DNA from: Leptasterias polaris
Taxonomy: Eukaryota > Echinodermata > Asteroidea > Forcipulatida > Asteriidae
DNA length: 64,000 bases
Direction: 5' to 3'
Assembly (NCBI GenBank): GCA_037783415.1
Contig: JAZGTN010000119.1
Location: forward strand, 4,769,880-4,833,879
Part shown: positions 59,201 through 64,000 of the stretch, one piece after another
Layout of the letters: every line of letters begins with the position of its first letter
Numbering within the stretch: position 1 is the first letter of the stretch
Program-made: the position numbers and the translations under genes
Notes under the pieces: generated by a model
What the model was told of the DNA's origin: nothing
Seen by the model: the letters and a program-made list of their open reading frames with translations, nothing else
Database searches by the model: none

Positions 59201-62200
59201 TGTATTCTTAGTAAGAGCTATCCGTTAGTGTATTCTTAGTAAGAGCTATCCGTTAGTGTATTCTTAGTAAGAGCTATCCGTTAGTGTATTCTTAGTAAGA
59301 GCTATCCGTTAGTGTATTCTTAGTAAGAGCTATCCGTTAGTGTATTCTTAGTAAGAGCTATCCGTTAGTGTATTCTTAGTAAGAGCTATCCGTTAGTGTA
59401 TTCTTAGTAAGAGCTATCCGTTAGTGTATTCTTAGTAAGAGCTATCCGTTAGTGTATTCTTAGTAAGAGCTATCCGTTAGTGTATTCTTAGTAAGAGCTA
59501 TCCGTTAGTGTATTCTTAGTAAGAGCTATCCGTTAGTGTATTCTTAGTAAGAGCTATCCGTTAGTGTATTCTTAGTAAGAGCTATCCGTTAGTGTATTCT
59601 TAGTAAGAGCTATCCGTTAGTGTATTCTTAGTAAGAGCTATCCGTTAGTGTATTCTTAGTAAGAGCTATCCGTTAGTGTATTCTTAGTAAGAGCTATCCG
59701 TTAGTGTATTCTTAGTAAGAGCTATCCGTTAGTGTATTCTTAGTAAGAGCTATCCGTTAGTGTATTCTTAGTAAGAGCTATCCGTTAGTGTATTCTTAGT
59801 AAGAGCTATCCGTTAGTGTATTCTTAGTAAGAGCTATCCGTTAGTGTATTCTTAGTAAGAGCTATCCGTTAGTGTATTCTTAGTAAGAGCTATCCGTTAG
59901 TGTATTCTTAGTAAGAGCTATCCGTTAGTGTATTCTTAGTAAGAGCTATCCGTTAGTGTATTCTTAGTAAGAGCTATCCGTTAGTGTATTCTTAGTAAGA
60001 GCTATCCGTTAGTGTATTCTTAGTAAGAGCTATCCGTTAGTGTATTCTTAGTAAGAGCTATCCGTTAGTGTATTCTTAGTAAGAGCTATCCGTTAGTGTA
60101 TTCTTAGTAAGAGCTATCCGTTAGTGTATTCTTAGTAAGAGCTATCCGTTAGTGTATTCTTAGTAAGAGCTATCCGTTAGTGTATTCTTAGTAAGAGCTA
60201 TCCGTTAGTGTATTCTTAGTAAGAGCTATCCGTTAGTGTATTCTTAGTAAGAGCTATCCGTTAGTGTATTCTTAGTAAGAGCTATCCGTTAGTGTATTCT
60301 TAGTAAGAGCTATCCGTTAGTGTATTCTTAGTAAGAGCTATCCGTTAGTGTATTCTTAGTAAGAGCTATCCGTTAGTGTATTCTTAGTAAGAGCTATCCG
60401 TTAGTGTATTCTTAGTAAGAGCTATCCGTTAGTGTATTCTTAGTAAGAGCTATCCGTTAGTGTATTCTTAGTAAGAGCTATCCGTTAGTGTATTCTTAGT
60501 AAGAGCTATCCGTTAGTGTATTCTTAGTAAGAGCTATCCGTTAGTGTATTCTTAGTAAGAGCTATCCGTTAGTGTATTCTTAGTAAGAGCTATCCGTTAG
60601 TGTATTCTTAGTAAGAGCTATCCGTTAGTGTATTCTTAGTAAGAGCTATCCGTTAGTGTATTCTTAGTAAGAGCTATCCGTTAGTGTATTCTTAGTAAGA
60701 GCTATCCGTTAGTGTATTCTTAGTAAGAGCTATCCGTTAGTGTATTCTTAGTAAGAGCTATCCGTTAGTGTATTCTTAGTAAGAGCTATCCGTTAGTGTA
60801 TTCTTAGTAAGAGCTATCCGTTAGTGTATTCTTAGTAAGAGCTATCCGTTAGTGTATTCTTAGTAAGAGCTATCCGTTAGTGTATTCTTAGTAAGAGCTA
60901 TCCGTTAGTGTATTCTTAGTAAGAGCTATCCGTTAGTGTATTCTTAGTAAGAGCTATCCGTTAGTGTATTCTTAGTAAGAGCTATCCGTTAGTGTATTCT
61001 TAGTAAGAGCTATCCGTTAGTGTATTCTTAGTAAGAGCTATCCGTTAGTGTATTCTTAGTAAGAGCTATCCGTTAGTGTATTCTTAGTAAGAGCTATCCG
61101 TTAGTGTATTCTTAGTAAGAGCTATCCGTTAGTGTATTCTTAGTAAGAGCTATCCGTTAGTGTATTCTTAGTAAGAGCTATCCGTTAGTGTATTCTTAGT
61201 AAGAGCTATCCGTTAGTGTATTCTTAGTAAGAGCTATCCGTTAGTGTATTCTTAGTAAGAGCTATCCGTTAGTGTATTCTTAGTAAGAGCTATCCGTTAG
61301 TGTATTCTTAGTAAGAGCTATCCGTTAGTGTATTCTTAGTAAGAGCTATCCGTTAGTGTATTCTTAGTAAGAGCTATCCGTTAGTGTATTCTTAGTAAGA
61401 GCTATCCGTTAGTGTATTCTTAGTAAGAGCTATCCGTTAGTGTATTCTTAGTAAGAGCTATCCGTTAGTGTATTCTTAGTAAGAGCTATCCGTTAGTGTA
61501 TTCTTAGTAAGAGCTATCCGTTAGTGTATTCTTAGTAAGAGCTATCCGTTAGTGTATTCTTAGTAAGAGCTATCCGTTAGTGTATTCTTAGTAAGAGCTA
61601 TCCGTTAGTGTATTCTTAGTAAGAGCTATCCGTTAGTGTATTCTTAGTAAGAGCTATCCGTTAGTGTATTCTTAGTAAGAGCTATCCGTTAGTGTATTCT
61701 TAGTAAGAGCTATCCGTTAGTGTATTCTTAGTAAGAGCTATCCGTTAGTGTATTCTTAGTAAGAGCTATCCGTTAGTGTATTCTTAGTAAGAGCTATCCG
61801 TTAGTGTATTCTTAGTAAGAGCTATCCGTTAGTGTATTCTTAGTAAGAGCTATCCGTTAGTGTATTCTTAGTAAGAGCTATCCGTTAGTGTATTCTTAGT
61901 AAGAGCTATCCGTTAGTGTATTCTTAGTAAGAGCTATCCGTTAGTGTATTCTTAGTAAGAGCTATCCGTTAGTGTATTCTTAGTAAGAGCTATCCGTTAG
62001 TGTATTCTTAGTAAGAGCTATCCGTTAGTGTATTCTTAGTAAGAGCTATCCGTTAGTGTATTCTTAGTAAGAGCTATCCGTTAGTGTATTCTTAGTAAGA
62101 GCTATCCGTTAGTGTATTCTTAGTAAGAGCTATCCGTTAGTGTATTCTTAGTAAGAGCTATCCGTTAGTGTATTCTTAGTAAGAGCTATCCGTTAGTGTA

Positions 62201-64000
62201 TTCTTAGTAAGAGCTATCCGTTAGTGTATTCTTAGTAAGAGCTATCCGTTAGTGTATTCTTAGTAAGAGCTATCCGTTAGTGTATTCTTAGTAAGAGCTA
62301 TCCGTTAGTGTATTCTTAGTAAGAGCTATCCGTTAGTGTATTCTTAGTAAGAGCTATCCGTTAGTGTATTCTTAGTAAGAGCTATCCGTTAGTGTATTCT
62401 TAGTAAGAGCTATCCGTTAGTGTATTCTTAGTAAGAGCTATCCGTTAGTGTATTCTTAGTAAGAGCTATCCGTTAGTGTATTCTTAGTAAGAGCTATCCG
62501 TTAGTGTATTCTTAGTAAGAGCTATCCGTTAGTGTATTCTTAGTAAGAGCTATCCGTTAGTGTATTCTTAGTAAGAGCTATCCGTTAGTGTATTCTTAGT
62601 AAGAGCTATCCGTTAGTGTATTCTTAGTAAGAGCTATCCGTTAGTGTATTCTTAGTAAGAGCTATCCGTTAGTGTATTCTTAGTAAGAGCTATCCGTTAG
62701 TGTATTCTTAGTAAGAGCTATCCGTTAGTGTATTCTTAGTAAGAGCTATCCGTTAGTGTATTCTTAGTAAGAGCTATCCGTTAGTGTATTCTTAGTAAGA
62801 GCTATCCGTTAGTGTATTCTTAGTAAGAGCTATCCGTTAGTGTATTCTTAGTAAGAGCTATCCGTTAGTGTATTCTTAGTAAGAGCTATCCGTTAGTGTA
62901 TTCTTAGTAAGAGCTATCCGTTAGTGTATTCTTAGTAAGAGCTATCCGTTAGTGTATTCTTAGTAAGAGCTATCCGTTAGTGTATTCTTAGTAAGAGCTA
63001 TCCGTTAGTGTATTCTTAGTAAGAGCTATCCGTTAGTGTATTCTTAGTAAGAGCTATCCGTTAGTGTATTCTTAGTAAGAGCTATCCGTTAGTGTATTCT
63101 TAGTAAGAGCTATCCGTTAGTGTATTCTTAGTAAGAGCTATCCGTTAGTGTATTCTTAGTAAGAGCTATCCGTTAGTGTATTCTTAGTAAGAGCTATCCG
63201 TTAGTGTATTCTTAGTAAGAGCTATCCGTTAGTGTATTCTTAGTAAGAGCTATCCGTTAGTGTATTCTTAGTAAGAGCTATCCGTTAGTGTATTCTTAGT
63301 AAGAGCTATCCGTTAGTGTATTCTTAGTAAGAGCTATCCGTTAGTGTATTCTTAGTAAGAGCTATCCGTTAGTGTATTCTTAGTAAGAGCTATCCGTTAG
63401 TGTATTCTTAGTAAGAGCTATCCGTTAGTGTATTCTTAGTAAGAGCTATCCGTTAGTGTATTCTTAGTAAGAGCTATCCGTTAGTGTATTCTTAGTAAGA
63501 GCTATCCGTTAGTGTATTCTTAGTAAGAGCTATCCGTTAGTGTATTCTTAGTAAGAGCTATCCGTTAGTGTATTCTTAGTAAGAGCTATCCGTTAGTGTA
63601 TTCTTAGTAAGAGCTATCCGTTAGTGTATTCTTAGTAAGAGCTATCCGTTAGTGTATTCTTAGTAAGAGCTATCCGTTAGTGTATTCTTAGTAAGAGCTA
63701 TCCGTTAGTGTATTCTTAGTAAGAGCTATCCGTTAGTGTATTCTTAGTAAGAGCTATCCGTTAGTGTATTCTTAGTAAGAGCTATCCGTTAGTGTATTCT
63801 TAGTAAGAGCTATCCGTTAGTGTATTCTTAGTAAGAGCTATCCGTTAGTGTATTCTTAGTAAGAGCTATCCGTTAGTGTATTCTTAGTAAGAGCTATCCG
63901 TTAGTGTATTCTTAGTAAGAGCTATCCGTTAGTGTATTCTTAGTAAGAGCTATCCGTTAGTGTATTCTTAGTAAGAGCTATCCGTTAGTGTATTCTTAGT
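56284..64000 (+). repeat. 28-bp satellite, block 4 (~275 copies, runs off the window)
   Basis: Uniform type C monomers to the last base. Nothing else is seen in these 7.7 kb; the array continues beyond the window. Confidence 0.97.

Noticed and set aside
41377..64000. CRISPR array
   Set aside because: The repeats are contiguous 28-mers with no unique spacers, in a eukaryotic context with telomeric DNA and no cas genes.

Overview
The window looks like a subtelomeric or heterochromatic region of a metazoan chromosome. The evidence is non-LTR retrotransposons with animal-type endonuclease and reverse-transcriptase domains, intron-like sequence with GT/AG borders, an AATAAA signal and TTAGGG-type telomeric DNA. 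An aquatic invertebrate is my guess, but species cannot be fixed from sequence alone. There is no prokaryotic gene organisation and no complete, recognisable host gene.

Layout. (1) 1-2267 is AT-rich and non-repetitive apart from three copies of a ~200-bp tandem repeat at the left end and a 23-bp duplication. (2) 2268-41376 is a direct tandem array of a 2,668-bp unit: ten units (U1-U10), a truncated unit (U11) and a scrambled edge fragment. The unit carries the 3' part of an unrecognised multi-exon gene on the + strand, with short open segments bounded by plausible splice sites and a last exon whose stop overlaps AATAAA. One open segment resembles the C-terminal LQPLD motif of pogo/Tigger-type transposases. 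(3) Five units (U1, U2, U4, U7, U9) carry the same 1.8-kb 5'-truncated LINE (LINE-A) at exactly the same site. U3 instead carries a different, oppositely oriented LINE (LINE-B). LINE-A therefore inserted once and spread by amplification of the unit. U7-U8 and U9-U10 form a duplicated ~7.14-kb dimer.

(4) At 41377 the gene array breaks inside its last exon and is fused to a 28-bp satellite that fills the rest of the window, about 20.4 kb or ~730 copies. Its first 1.9 kb shows an ordered series of variant monomers that is repeated twice; after that it is almost perfectly homogeneous. (5) Three blocks of interstitial telomere-like DNA (46981-47533, 52479-53091, 55205-56283) interrupt the satellite at nearly the same point of the 28-mer. 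They are built of CCCTAA, CCCCTAA, CCCTTAA and CTCTTAA, all in one orientation. The second block grades into a chimeric zone where telomeric and satellite fragments are mixed.

How it fits together (inference): the gene fragment, LINEs, satellite and telomeric blocks look like the product of repeated unequal exchange or break-induced copying near a chromosome end. The LINE ORFs are intact or nearly so but lack an N-terminal endonuclease (LINE-A) or a complete one (LINE-B), so they are unlikely to be autonomous. The most distinctive part is the satellite/telomere composite at 41377-64000.
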